The notes under the pieces were generated by a model that saw nothing but the letters and a program-made list of their open reading frames with translations, made no database searches and was not told the DNA's origin. Source: Candidatus Melainabacteria bacterium (GTDB lineage Bacteria > Cyanobacteriota > Vampirovibrionia > LMEP-6097). From it: a stretch of 41,677 bases of DNA. Shown here in pieces: positions 32,279 to 41,477 of this stretch. Location of the stretch: NCBI GenBank assembly GCA_018695135.1, contig JABHOV010000073.1:1-41677 (forward strand), in the 5' to 3' direction. Position 1 is the first letter of the stretch. Every line of letters begins with the position of its first letter. The translations under genes and the position numbers were made by a program.

Positions 32279-33652
32279 ATGATGACCCAACCTAATATTG
32301 CTAAATTAATAGAATCACTGGATCACAATCTTCAGTTTGTTTCTGAAATGTTGCAGGCTAGTATTAGGCTTTTTGTGAAGGGTAATACTGGAACTACTAT
32401 CCATAATTATTTCCATCCTAATCAGGATTCATTATATCTAGGTCCCAAGACTATAGATCAAAGCCAGGAAGAGCGTTTCCTTGCACATAAAGATATTTCA
32501 GTGGATAAAGCTTTTAAGCTTGGTAGACCAATCGTTGGACAATATGGTTTGGTGATTAACAATAGAAGAATTCAAGAGTTTGCTTATCCAATTCGACTGA
32601 GTGAAGGGACTGACGTGCTTGCGGTTATTGCTGTTGAGAGAGATATTTATGTGACACGTAATATTCTTGGGCAGCATTGGGATTTCATGGCGGATAACTT
32701 AATTAAAGCACTCAAAGAAAAAATCAAAGACGGTACGAGGTTCCCGCAAGTGGCTTTTGGTGAGGGGGCTGTAATTATTAAAGCACCTGATACTATTTTC
32801 TTTGCTAATCCACTTGCTTTTAATTTAATTGCTGAGCTTGCTGAACATGGTTCACAGTTGGTGGGACAGACACTGGATGATTTATTTGCTAGTTTCCCCC
32901 GAAAATATAAAGGCAAAGATCAAGGACTCTCTATTGACGCAATTGAAGAAATTAGCTTGCGTCAACGTACTATTGGCGCGCGTCATGTGAGATTAAGTGG
33001 TGAAATGTCCGTGGTCTTGCTCAAGGATAATTCAGAGATCAAAGTCAAAGAAACCCTGCTCAAAGAAATCCATCATCGGGTAAAGAATAATTTGCAGACA
33101 ATTGCGTCTCTATTGCGCATGCAGAAACGCAGGAATCCGGAGCTGACCGATGCGTTTGATGAAGCGATCAATCGTACCAATAGTATTGCTTTGGTGCACG
33201 AATATTTGTCTCGTTCTCATGATATTGAGAATATTGATTTTGGATTTTTGGTACAAAAGATTCTCAAGGGGTTGGTGTCATCGTTTGGAGCTGAAAAAAT
33301 CACTGTGAATTATGACTGCCCGCACAAAGTTTTTGTGGTGAGTGAAGATGCTACCAATCTTGCTTTGGTGTTGAATGAAATCCTTTCAAACACGCTTGAG
33401 CACACCATAGACAAACTAACTAAAATAGATATTAAACTGTTTAATGATGAGAAATTCCTTACAATGCTTGTTGAAGATGATGGCGGTGGTTTTACTGAGG
33501 GTTTTGATTATAAGCTCAGTAAAGGCTTGGGCTGGGAAATTGTGCGCACTATAACTGAAGAAAGTTTGAGTGGTGAGCTTAGTGTTGATAATTATGAAGA
33601 AGACGATAAGCGTGGTGTTAGGATTCAACTCAAGATACCGCTGGATATTTAG
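32279..33652 (+). CDS. pdtaS: PdtaS-like sensor histidine kinase
   Basis: The 457-residue cytosolic kinase lacks membrane helices. An N-terminal GAF-like sensor region (about residues 1-140) is followed by a PAS-like region (160-245). The HisKA_2 dimerisation box is EIHHRVKNNLQTIASLLRMQKRR, with the phospho-accepting histidine at 265/266. The ATPase domain has NEILSNTLEH (N box), DDGGG and GLGWEIV. The same order is found in mycobacterial PdtaS. It should phosphorylate the response regulator coded 20 bases downstream. The ligand is unknown; it is probably a small molecule in the cytosol. It starts 3 bases after tyrS. Confidence 0.9.
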   Translation: MMTQPNIAKLIESLDHNLQFVSEMLQASIRLFVKGNTGTTIHNYFHPNQDSLYLGPKTIDQSQEERFLAHKDISVDKAFKLGRPIVGQYGLVINNRRIQEFAYPIRLSEGTDVLAVIAVERDIYVTRNILGQHWDFMADNLIKALKEKIKDGTRFPQVAFGEGAVIIKAPDTIFFANPLAFNLIAELAEHGSQLVGQTLDDLFASFPRKYKGKDQGLSIDAIEEISLRQRTIGARHVRLSGEMSVVLLKDNSEIKVKETLLKEIHHRVKNNLQTIASLLRMQKRRNPELTDAFDEAINRTNSIALVHEYLSRSHDIENIDFGFLVQKILKGLVSSFGAEKITVNYDCPHKVFVVSEDATNLALVLNEILSNTLEHTIDKLTKIDIKLFNDEKFLTMLVEDDGGGFTEGFDYKLSKGLGWEIVRTITEESLSGELSVDNYEEDDKRGVRIQLKIPLDI

Positions 33653-33672
33653 TCTGTGTTAAAATTGAGTTT

Positions 33673-34278
33673 ATGACCTCAACCGCTGATATTGATCAAG
33701 ATCTCATCAAGGTAGTTATCGCAGATGACGAGCCTTTGATTCGTATGGACCTGAAAGAACTTCTTGAAGAAGCTTCTACTTATAAAGTTGTAGCCGAAGC
33801 TAAAGATGGTGATGAAGCAGTCAAGGCAATTGAAGAACATGAGCCTGATATTGTTTTTATGGATATCCGCATGCCCAACAAAGATGGCATCGCTGCAGCT
33901 AAAGAAGTCCAAGAAAAAATCAAACGTCGTGTGCCAATTATTATGCTAACGGCTTATAGTCAACCTGAGCTATTTGAAGAAGCAGCTAAAGCTGGTGTCT
34001 TTACTTATCTCACCAAGCCTTTACGAAAAGCTGATCTTGCTCCGGCTATTGAGATTGCGATCGCTAGAGCGATCGAAATGACTGAGCTCAAGGGTGAATT
34101 AGACAAGTTGAATAACAAACTTGAGACTCGTAAAATTGTTGAAAAAGCCAAAGGGCTTTTGATGAAAAAATTTGATCTTGATGAAACTACGGCTTATAGA
34201 AGAATTCAAAAAGCAGCAATGGATCAAAGATCTAACTTGAAAGCTATTTCAGAAGCTATTTTGAAGAATATTGGTTAG
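33673..34278 (+). CDS. pdtaR: PdtaR-like response regulator with ANTAR RNA-binding domain
   Basis: The 201-residue protein has a receiver domain (about residues 10-125) with acidic pocket DDEP, phospho-accepting Asp in VFMDIRMP, the conserved Thr region IIMLTAY and the Lys in YLTKPLRKADL. After a helical linker, the ANTAR domain covers residues about 140-201 (VEKAKGLLMKKFDLDETTAYRRIQKAAMDQRSNLKAISEAIL). ANTAR domains bind paired RNA hairpins and prevent transcription termination, usually when the receiver is phosphorylated. Its kinase partner is the neighbouring pdtaS. The best local RNA target candidate is the twin hairpin at 28900-28941, ahead of the same gene group. Confidence 0.95.
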   Translation: MTSTADIDQDLIKVVIADDEPLIRMDLKELLEEASTYKVVAEAKDGDEAVKAIEEHEPDIVFMDIRMPNKDGIAAAKEVQEKIKRRVPIIMLTAYSQPELFEEAAKAGVFTYLTKPLRKADLAPAIEIAIARAIEMTELKGELDKLNNKLETRKIVEKAKGLLMKKFDLDETTAYRRIQKAAMDQRSNLKAISEAILKNIG

Positions 34279-34295
34279 ATATCTTCTGGCTGAAT

Positions 34296-35351
34296 TTACT
34301 TCTTAGTTTTAACTTCATCACTAACAGTCCAAGTACTACTGTTAAAGAGCAACGATTCTAATTTGCCTTCACCCTTTTTTTCGATAGCAGCAGCTTCTTG
34401 CTGGGCTACGGCAGCATCATAACTGACGTGGTTTACAGATCTAATCACTCCCATTACAGTTGGCATCGATGGTTCATCAATACCAAGGCGACCGATTAGG
34501 TATGCCATTGTTGTATCTTCAGCTTTGGGATCATGAGTGATAAATTTGTTGGTTGTTCCGTCATTAGCTTCAATTGTTAATTTTGGATGGCTGCCACTTT
34601 CAAGTACAATTCCTTTACTGTCTTTGTCAAACAATAATGGTTTGCCGTCTTCAAGGAATAGGTTCTCTACTTCTTTAGTATCTTTGTTCAAGTATTTTGC
34701 AAAAGTGCCGTCATTAAAGATGTTGCAATTTTGAAGGATCTCAACAAAGGCAGTACCTTTGTGTGCTGCAGCTGCTCTGAGAGTTTCTTGTAAGTGTTTT
34801 GGATTGTGTGCTGCTGTTCTTGCAACAAAAGTCGCACCAGAAGCAATTGCAAAACTCACCGGATTGAGTGGTCTATCAATAGAACCCATCAAGGAGGTTT
34901 TGGTTACTTTACCTTGTTCAGATGTTGGTGAGTATTGTCCTTTGGTAAGACCATAAATCCTATTGTTGAACAAAAGTATTTTGAGGTCCATGTTACGACG
35001 GATCGCGTGCATAGTATGGTTACCACCAATGCTTAAGCCGTCACCATCACCGGTGACTACCCAAACTGATAAATCAGGATTGGAGATTTTGACACCAGAG
35101 GCTACTGTTAAAGCTCTTCCATGAATAGTATGAAAACCATAAGTATCCATGTAGTAAGGGAATCTACTTGAGCAACCGATTCCAGAGATAAAAGCGAATT
35201 TCTCTTTGGGAATACCAAGCGTTGGCAAAACTGTTTGCACTGAAGACAGAATTGAGTAGTCGCCACAACCTGGGCACCACTTAACGTCGCCTTCAGCAAC
35301 AAAATCTTTTTTGGTTAATGTACTAGGGTCTGTGTTTGTGATTATTGCCAT
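34296..35351 (-). CDS. korB: 2-oxoacid:ferredoxin oxidoreductase, beta subunit
   Basis: The 351-residue protein is the thiamine-diphosphate subunit. It has KWCPGCGDYSIL (residues about 24-35), GIGCSSRFPYYMDTYGFHTIHGRA, the ThDP/Mg motif GDGDGLSIGGNH and NNRIYGLTKGQ. With KorA it oxidises a 2-oxoacid, most likely 2-oxoglutarate, to the CoA ester with ferredoxin as electron carrier, or runs in reverse. Pyruvate cannot be excluded, but the two-subunit form with this C-terminal length is typical for KorAB. It starts 5 bases after korA. The C-terminal 60 residues are charged and less conserved. Confidence 0.93.
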   Translation of the reverse strand: MAIITNTDPSTLTKKDFVAEGDVKWCPGCGDYSILSSVQTVLPTLGIPKEKFAFISGIGCSSRFPYYMDTYGFHTIHGRALTVASGVKISNPDLSVWVVTGDGDGLSIGGNHTMHAIRRNMDLKILLFNNRIYGLTKGQYSPTSEQGKVTKTSLMGSIDRPLNPVSFAIASGATFVARTAAHNPKHLQETLRAAAAHKGTAFVEILQNCNIFNDGTFAKYLNKDTKEVENLFLEDGKPLLFDKDSKGIVLESGSHPKLTIEANDGTTNKFITHDPKAEDTTMAYLIGRLGIDEPSMPTVMGVIRSVNHVSYDAAVAQQEAAAIEKKGEGKLESLLFNSSTWTVSDEVKTKK

Positions 35352-35356
35352 GATGT

Positions 35357-37195
35357 TTACCGTTTCCCTTCAATGATTTCTTCCGCGATTCTCACTAAGT
35401 CACTTTGATTAAATGGTTTAGTGTTAATTTGATTAACCGCTTTGATGTCGATTAAGAATTTTGCTCTAAGTATCATGTTGAGCTGTCCTGAGTTAAGTTC
35501 AGGTAGCATTACATGTTTGTAGTTTCTTAGAATAGATTCCAAATCGTTTGGTAGTGGATTGATGTGCTTAATATGCGCTTGCGCAACTTTGTAACCACGT
35601 GCTAACAGCTCTTCAACGGCTGATTTATTCGAACCATAAGTGCTGCCCCAACCGAGCAAGAGTAGGTCACCCTTAGTTTTACCATAAATCTCTGTTGCAG
35701 GAAGGTGCTTAGCTATATTGGCGACTTTTTGGGCGCGAATTCTAGTCATCTCTTCATGCGCTTCAGCGCTTAGATTAACCTTGCCGGTGATATTGCTTTT
35801 TTCAAGACCACCAAGAGTGTGCTCGCAACCTGGTGTTCCAGGTATAGCCCATGGTCTAGCTAGATCCTCATTTCGACTATAAGGTTGGAAAGTATCAGGG
35901 TCTGTATGACTTTGAGTTTTGATTTTTTTGAGATCGTCAATGTTCGGTAATAACCAAGGTTCTGAACCAATTGCAATTTGAGTCTCACTCAAAATCACCA
36001 CTGGAGTCATATACTCAAATGCGATTCTGCAAGCCTCAATTGCTGTATCAAAACAATCTGAAGGGGACTTCGCTGCAAGAACAGGGATCGGACTTTCGCC
36101 GTTACGCCCATAAAGTACTTGAAGTAGATCGGTTTGTTCAGTTTTGGTTGGAAGACCAGTACTTGGTCCGCCTCTCATTACATCAACAATCACTAATGGT
36201 AATTCAGTAATCATTGCCAGGTTCATAAACTCAGACTTGAGTGCAATCCCAGGACCAGAGGTTGTTGTAAGCGCAAGTTGCCCAGCGAAGCTAGCACCAA
36301 TGGCTGAACCGATTCCAGCGATTTCATCTTCTGCTTGAAAAGTCTTCACACCAAAGTGTTTGTATTTGGCAAGTGCTTGAAGGATTTCAGTGGCTGGAGT
36401 AATTGGGTAAGAACCAAGAAATAATGATTTATTGGATAATTTACTGGCAGCAACAAAACCGATGGACAGTGCTTCATTACCCGTGATATTGCGATATGTA
36501 CCTGGGGGGATATCAGCCTTGGCTACTTCATAAGTTGAATGAATCATCTCGCAGGTATCACCAAAGTTGTAACCAGCTTTGATTACTTTAATATTGGCTG
36601 CAAGGATATCTGGTTTGTTGCCAAACTTGCCTTCAAGCCATTTAATAGTTGGTTCAAGAGATCTGTTGTACAAGAAGTACATCACACCAAGGGCAAACAT
36701 GTTCTTAGAGCGCTCTTTGAGTTTGGACTGTATTGGTGCATCTTTAAGCGCCTCAAGTGTCATCTTGGTGATTGGCATTTCGTAGACTCTGTATTTAGAT
36801 CTATAAGGTTCGAGGATATCTTCTTCAGGATTAAAACCAGCTTTGCTTAGATTACTGGCTGTAAAGCTATCTTCGTTAATAATAAGGATGCCGTTTTGTT
36901 TGAGATCTTCCAGGTTGGTTTTCATTGCAGCGGGGTTCATTGCAACGAGTGCGTCAAGCTCATCACCTGCAGTGAAAATATCGTTAGAGGAAAAACGAAC
37001 TTGGAATCCTGAGACACCAGCTAAGGTACCAAGAGGAGCACGGATTTCTGCCGGGAAGTTAGGATAAGTTGCGATATCATTGCCAAAAAGTGCGCTGGTT
37101 GTTGTAAACTGATTTCCAGTTAATTGCATTCCATCGCCACTATCTCCGCAAAAGCGAATGGTGACTGAACTAAGTTTTTCTTTGGTGGCTGACAT
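35357..37195 (-). CDS. korA: 2-oxoacid:ferredoxin oxidoreductase, alpha subunit
   Basis: From MSATKEKLSSVTIRFCGDSG the protein has 612 residues. It is the fused gamma-alpha subunit, with an N-terminal gamma domain (residues 1-190, GDSGDGMQLTGNQF) and an alpha domain from about 235 (GFVAASKLSNKSLFLGSYPITPATEI). It also has TTSGPGIALKSEFMNLAMITELPLVIVDVMRGGPSTGLPTKTEQTDLL, covering the CoA and ThDP contact area. The frame extends 14 codons upstream, but the purine-rich AGAAGAAAG before 37195 supports this start. With korB it forms one operon, and it indicates low-potential ferredoxin metabolism. Confidence 0.93.
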   Translation of the reverse strand: MSATKEKLSSVTIRFCGDSGDGMQLTGNQFTTTSALFGNDIATYPNFPAEIRAPLGTLAGVSGFQVRFSSNDIFTAGDELDALVAMNPAAMKTNLEDLKQNGILIINEDSFTASNLSKAGFNPEEDILEPYRSKYRVYEMPITKMTLEALKDAPIQSKLKERSKNMFALGVMYFLYNRSLEPTIKWLEGKFGNKPDILAANIKVIKAGYNFGDTCEMIHSTYEVAKADIPPGTYRNITGNEALSIGFVAASKLSNKSLFLGSYPITPATEILQALAKYKHFGVKTFQAEDEIAGIGSAIGASFAGQLALTTTSGPGIALKSEFMNLAMITELPLVIVDVMRGGPSTGLPTKTEQTDLLQVLYGRNGESPIPVLAAKSPSDCFDTAIEACRIAFEYMTPVVILSETQIAIGSEPWLLPNIDDLKKIKTQSHTDPDTFQPYSRNEDLARPWAIPGTPGCEHTLGGLEKSNITGKVNLSAEAHEEMTRIRAQKVANIAKHLPATEIYGKTKGDLLLLGWGSTYGSNKSAVEELLARGYKVAQAHIKHINPLPNDLESILRNYKHVMLPELNSGQLNMILRAKFLIDIKAVNQINTKPFNQSDLVRIAEEIIEGKR

Positions 37196-37211
37196 GGGCT
37201 TTCTTCTCAAT

Positions 37212-37217
37212 ATTATA
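37212..37217 (-). promoter_or_regulatory. korA -10 box
   Basis: On the minus strand TATAAT lies 17 bases before the chosen korA ATG. The -35 region (CATTGA area) is poor. The 150 bases between korA and galE hold this box, a GC-rich stretch (37266-37276) and nothing else that I can name. Confidence 0.4.
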
Positions 37218-37352
37218 TAGTCTATATATACCCTCAATGTTTATGGCTAACTAAATATTTATGCCTAGCGGGGCGGGACTTATCTTTTGTCAGCTAGGCT
37301 ATTGAAGCTACCGAGGATCTGGCTTTGAGCTTTACTGGTATTATTAGTGCTT

Positions 37353-38336
37353 ATGGCGATACTTGTAACAGGCTGTGCCGGATATGTTGGAGCGATAGCT
37401 TCCAAGCTTCTTCTTGAGGCTGGTTATGAAGTAATTGGTATTGATAATCTTTCAAGAGCCAAGCAGAACAACTTAGTTGATGGGATTGAGTTCTATCAAG
37501 CTTGTATTTCTGATGAGAAGATTTTGGAGACGATAGTAGCAAAGCATAATATAGAAGCTGTTTTGCACTTTGCTGCATTTATTGAGGTGGCTGAGTCAGT
37601 TGAGAAACCAGGTTTATACAAAGAAAATAACTATATAAAGACCACAGTGCTGGTTGATAAATTAATTCAACTTGGAATCAAGAATATGATTTTTTCTAGT
37701 ACCGCGGCTGTTTATGGATTGCCCATTATGGACATTGCTTTGAAAGAAGATGCAGAGCTCAAGCCAATTAATCCTTATGGTGAAAATAAATTAGCCGTTG
37801 AAAGATATTTAGAACTAAAGTCCAAGGAAGAGGATTTTAAATATATAGCTTTGCGTTATTTTAATGTGGCAGGAGCTTATGGTGACTATGGAGAGGCGCA
37901 TGAGCCAGAGAGCCATATCATTCCAATTGCTTTAGATGCTCTTCTAGGACATCGTGAGATTTTTAAATTGTTTGGTAGAGATTACAATACTGCTGATGGT
38001 ACAGCCGTGCGTGATTATGTTCACGTTGTCGATCTTTGTAAGGCACATATTGCTGCACTGGAGCTTTTTAAGTCAGGAAAGGGTATTAATCAAGCATACA
38101 ATCTTGGCTACAACAAGGGCTTTTCAGTATTGCAGATAGTGCGGTCAATAGAGAAAGTAACTGGTCAAGAAATCCCACTAGAATATTCAGACAGGCGTGC
38201 TGGTGATCCAGATCACTTAGTTGCTGATAACACTAAAGCTATTGCTGCTGGGTTTTTCAAGCCAGAGAGAGCTTCCATTGATAGAATAATCGAGGATGCT
38301 TTAAAGCACCGCAAAAAATTCCATGCAAACAGGTAA
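37353..38336 (+). CDS. galE: UDP-glucose 4-epimerase-like protein
   Basis: From ATG 37353 the protein has 327 residues (a GTG two codons earlier is possible). It is a short-chain NAD-dependent sugar epimerase with TGCAGYVGA near the N-terminus, HFAAFIEVAESVEKP, the Ser in FSSTAAVYG and the YGENK catalytic Tyr-Lys pair. RYFNVAGA and RDYVHVVDL are typical of GalE. It likely makes UDP-galactose or another UDP-hexose for the surface glycan built by the following genes. Exact sugar specificity cannot be read from this. It overlaps the flippase by 14 bases. Confidence 0.92.
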   Translation: MAILVTGCAGYVGAIASKLLLEAGYEVIGIDNLSRAKQNNLVDGIEFYQACISDEKILETIVAKHNIEAVLHFAAFIEVAESVEKPGLYKENNYIKTTVLVDKLIQLGIKNMIFSSTAAVYGLPIMDIALKEDAELKPINPYGENKLAVERYLELKSKEEDFKYIALRYFNVAGAYGDYGEAHEPESHIIPIALDALLGHREIFKLFGRDYNTADGTAVRDYVHVVDLCKAHIAALELFKSGKGINQAYNLGYNKGFSVLQIVRSIEKVTGQEIPLEYSDRRAGDPDHLVADNTKAIAAGFFKPERASIDRIIEDALKHRKKFHANR

Positions 38337-39555
38337 TAATTTATTTAAATCATTCTCTTACTTAAGTTTGAGCAATGTCGTTATCATTCCGGCAACTGCT
38401 TTTGCAACGATTTTAATTGCGCAATTCTTGAAGCCGCATGAGCTTGGGATTTTACTTACTGCAGAAGCTTTTGTGGAGATGTTTTCCTTCTTTTATACAA
38501 TGGGTTTCAAAAACTCTATTTTTCAATATGCTTCTAAGCATGTTGATGGTTTTAATGAGGGATTGAAAGAAGCTATGGGCAATGCTTTGCTTGTTCGTTT
38601 GCTAGTAGGTACCCCTGTTGGTTTGTTGATATATTTTATTGCCGCCAAATTCAATCCTGATCCCGTCTTAGTCAAGATTATTGGACTTTATGTTTTGATT
38701 GAATTTTTCATGAGCCTTAGTAATATATTTGGAGTGGTTAGAAGAGCCCTTGATCAATTCAAATTAATTGCAACTATCAATGCGACTAATAAAATAATCA
38801 AGCTTGGATTGATTTTTATTGTCTTTAAGTATTTCGGAGGTTTGCTTGAACTTGTTTATGCTTTTGTTTTAATGGAAGTGATCAAGTTCTTAATCTCTTT
38901 CATTGCTACAATGAATCTCATTAAACCTCGTCTCTCATTGCCGGATATCATGCCAATGATGAAGGATTCAGCACTTTATGGGATTTTTGATTTCCTTGAT
39001 GGTGCACAAAATAAAGTAGATAGACTAATGATTAATTATTTTCTTGGTCCAAGCGCGGTTGCTTTCTATTCTATTCCGTCTAAGCTCAATCGTTTAATTA
39101 AGATGGTGCCTTTGTCTATCAAGCAAGTCTTTTTGCCGCAACTGCACAAAGTCAAAAGCAAAGAAGAACTGAAGCCAATACTCAGCAAGTTAGTTATGAT
39201 ACTTGTCATTGCTGGACTGCCTTTGTTCTTTGGTATTTATTTCTTCTCAAAACCAGTATTGGCGATGTTCTTTAATGAAGAATATCAAGCTGCAATTCAA
39301 TTAGCGCCTTTGTTTGCTTTTATTGCTTTACTTTGGTTTCTCAACACTACGCCTAATATGTTGCTGGCTGCTGAGGGGGATCATAAGGGCAGAAATATAA
39401 TTCAGCTTATTAGTATTCTTCTTAATATTGGGCTTAATATCATCTTTATCCCGCGCTTTGGTATCATTGGTGCGGTACAAGCAACTATTGCAGCCAACCT
39501 TACCAAGTTTGTACTTATGCAGTTGAGGTATCAAACTAAATATGCAAACAAGTAA
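38323..39555 (+). CDS. Polysaccharide flippase (Wzx/MOP type)
   Basis: The 410-residue protein has about 12 membrane helices. The N-terminus is typical of polysaccharide exporters (SYLSLSNVVIIPATAFATILIAQFLKPHELGILLTAEAF). A central GAQNKVDRLMINYFLGPSAVAFYSIPSKL follows, with KPVLAMFFNEEYQAAIQLAPLFAFIALLWFLNTTPNMLLAA in the second half. It probably moves lipid-linked sugar units across the inner membrane. Its start lies inside the galE end and its end inside the sulfotransferase start. Both 14-base overlaps are almost identical in sequence. A loss of 20-60 residues compared with long Wzx proteins is within normal variation. Confidence 0.9.
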   Translation: MQTGNNLFKSFSYLSLSNVVIIPATAFATILIAQFLKPHELGILLTAEAFVEMFSFFYTMGFKNSIFQYASKHVDGFNEGLKEAMGNALLVRLLVGTPVGLLIYFIAAKFNPDPVLVKIIGLYVLIEFFMSLSNIFGVVRRALDQFKLIATINATNKIIKLGLIFIVFKYFGGLLELVYAFVLMEVIKFLISFIATMNLIKPRLSLPDIMPMMKDSALYGIFDFLDGAQNKVDRLMINYFLGPSAVAFYSIPSKLNRLIKMVPLSIKQVFLPQLHKVKSKEELKPILSKLVMILVIAGLPLFFGIYFFSKPVLAMFFNEEYQAAIQLAPLFAFIALLWFLNTTPNMLLAAEGDHKGRNIIQLISILLNIGLNIIFIPRFGIIGAVQATIAANLTKFVLMQLRYQTKYANK

Positions 39556-41377
39556 ATCACCACTGATTCATATTGGATATCACAAGACAGCATCTAGTTG
39601 GCTTCAAGCAAATTTGTTTGATGATTATGGTTTTGAGAAATATTTTTCTCAATCCGAAATAATGAAAAGAATAGTTTTGCCTAATGCTCTAGATTTTAAT
39701 GCTGATGAGTTGAGAGCTTACTATGATTCTGTAGTTGGTGCTGATGATGTTTCTGTGATTAGTAACGAAAGGCTTTCTGGCAATCCACATTCTGGCGGTT
39801 ATGATAGTAAAGAAATTGCTGACAGGCTTTATGCTAGTTTCCCTGAAGCCAAGGTATTGATTGTGATTCGCGAACAAGTCTCTGCAATTCTTTCTAGCTA
39901 TATTCAATATATTCGCGTTGGTGGACCTTGTTCAATAGATGATTACTTGAACCCTCCAAAGCGAAGCTTGTCTGTCTTGCCTTTGTTTGATTTTGAGCAT
40001 TTTAATTACTTGCGTTTGGTTCGTTATTACTATGAGCTTTTTGGTCCTGAGAGAGTTTTGGTTTTGCCTTTTGAAAAATTTAAAGAGAGTCCTGTTGATT
40101 TCTGTTCAAAGGTCACTAGCTTTGTTGATTTGCCTGAGCCTCAATTAGCTGATGTCAAAGTTGCTAATAAAAGAATCTCGACTTTGAGTTCGATGTTTTT
40201 AAGACAGAGCAATAAATTATTTGCAAAATCAAGGCTCAATCCTGCTGCATTCGGCAAGAAGCAAAATCGTTTGATGACTGGTTCTGGGGAGGGTGGTTCG
40301 TACCAGAAGATACTTGCAATGGATGCTTTGATACCCAAGTCTGTGCATAAATTCTTTGATAAGAGATTGCGCGAGATTATTGAAGCGAAAGTTGGAGATA
40401 GGTATAAAGAAGCTAATGAAGAACTGACTGAATTGACCGAGCCGGAGATGTTTAGGGATGGTAAACAAGTGAAATCTTCTGAGCATCAACTGGAGCCCCG
40501 TAAGCATCATGATGAGCGTAACGAAGTTGTCGGAGCTTCATCGCGAGCGACTCTAGTGCATGTCGGTTATCATAAGACCGCCACGACTTGGCTGCAGCAT
40601 AACTTGCTGAATAATCCAGAACTTGGTTTTAAAAGATATATTTCTAAAGATGAGATTCGAGACAAGATCATTGTGCCTAATGCTTTAGATTTTGATGCCC
40701 CGAAACTGAGGGCTTGGTATGAGTCTGTAGTTGATGATGCCTATCTTTCTGTTGTCAGTAGCGAAAGAATTTCTGGACACCCGCACTCAGGAGGCTTTGA
40801 CAGTAAACAAAACGCTGATAGGATCAAAGCTGTTTTCCCAGATGCCAAGATTTTAATAGTGCAGAGAGAACCTGTTGATGCGATTCTTTCTTCATACCTG
40901 CAGTATGTCAAAACCGGTGGTGTTTGTAACTTAGATGATTATATTCAGCCACCTGCTCGTAACTTACCTATTTTGACGGCTTTTGATTTTGAATATTTTA
41001 ACTATGCTAAGTTGGTTGGTTATTATAACGATCTTTTTGATGATGTTTTAGTTTTGCATTACGAGGACTTTATTCAAGACCCTAAGAGCTTTTGTCTTAA
41101 GATCACTAATTTTGCTGGAGCAAAATCACTTGAAGAGCTGCCGTTTAATAAGGTACGCAATAAAGGCTTGTCGTTTATGAGTTGTTTTTGGCTCAGGCAA
41201 TTTAATAAATTATTGAGCAAGACTAGGCTCAATCCAGCTGGTCTAGGTTTAAACGCTTTGCAGAAACAGATTGCTAGATTATTAATTGCTCTTGATGGAT
41301 TGTTTCCAAAGAGTTGGAATAAGGCTTTTAAGCAGTCGATGAAGGATTATATTCGAGCAAAAGCCGAATTTGACTAG
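39542..41377 (+). CDS. Double sulfotransferase: two tandem domains joined by a repeat-coded linker
   Basis: The 611-residue protein holds two homologous sulfotransferase domains, about 1-296 and 340-611. Each has the PAPS-binding HIGYHKTASSWLQANLF or HVGYHKTATTWLQHNLL. Each also has the segment RLSGNPHSGGYDSKEIADRL or RISGHPHSGGFDSKQNADRI, the 3'-phosphate segment IREQVSAILSSYIQYI or QREPVDAILSSYLQYV, and a C-terminal RQ-NKL-RLNPA stretch. They transfer sulfate, probably to a sugar of the neighbouring glycan. Residues about 297-338 (LTEPEMFRDGKQ onward) are coded by repeat B and match the insert in TsaB. The likely history is gene duplication followed by an element insertion that removed the stop of the first copy. 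Typical single-domain family members have 270-310 residues. Confidence 0.9.
   Translation: MQTSKSPLIHIGYHKTASSWLQANLFDDYGFEKYFSQSEIMKRIVLPNALDFNADELRAYYDSVVGADDVSVISNERLSGNPHSGGYDSKEIADRLYASFPEAKVLIVIREQVSAILSSYIQYIRVGGPCSIDDYLNPPKRSLSVLPLFDFEHFNYLRLVRYYYELFGPERVLVLPFEKFKESPVDFCSKVTSFVDLPEPQLADVKVANKRISTLSSMFLRQSNKLFAKSRLNPAAFGKKQNRLMTGSGEGGSYQKILAMDALIPKSVHKFFDKRLREIIEAKVGDRYKEANEELTELTEPEMFRDGKQVKSSEHQLEPRKHHDERNEVVGASSRATLVHVGYHKTATTWLQHNLLNNPELGFKRYISKDEIRDKIIVPNALDFDAPKLRAWYESVVDDAYLSVVSSERISGHPHSGGFDSKQNADRIKAVFPDAKILIVQREPVDAILSSYLQYVKTGGVCNLDDYIQPPARNLPILTAFDFEYFNYAKLVGYYNDLFDDVLVLHYEDFIQDPKSFCLKITNFAGAKSLEELPFNKVRNKGLSFMSCFWLRQFNKLLSKTRLNPAGLGLNALQKQIARLLIALDGLFPKSWNKAFKQSMKDYIRAKAEFD
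40428..40556 (+). repeat. Repeat B forming the linker of the double sulfotransferase
   Basis: It starts CTGAATTGACCGAGCCG, followed by the hairpin TGTTTA-GGGATGG-TAAACA, then GAGCCCCGTAAGCA and GAGCGTAACGAAG. Compared with the tsaB copy, the stem shows a paired C-G to T-A change. The right border is uncertain. Confidence 0.85.
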
Positions 41378-41477
41378 ACTAAAGAGATTTTAAATCATCT
41401 TTTCAAAGTATTTAATTGTATTTAACTGGTCATTAATATTGACTTGTTAATTGTTTTGTAGAGGAATGATAACGAGT

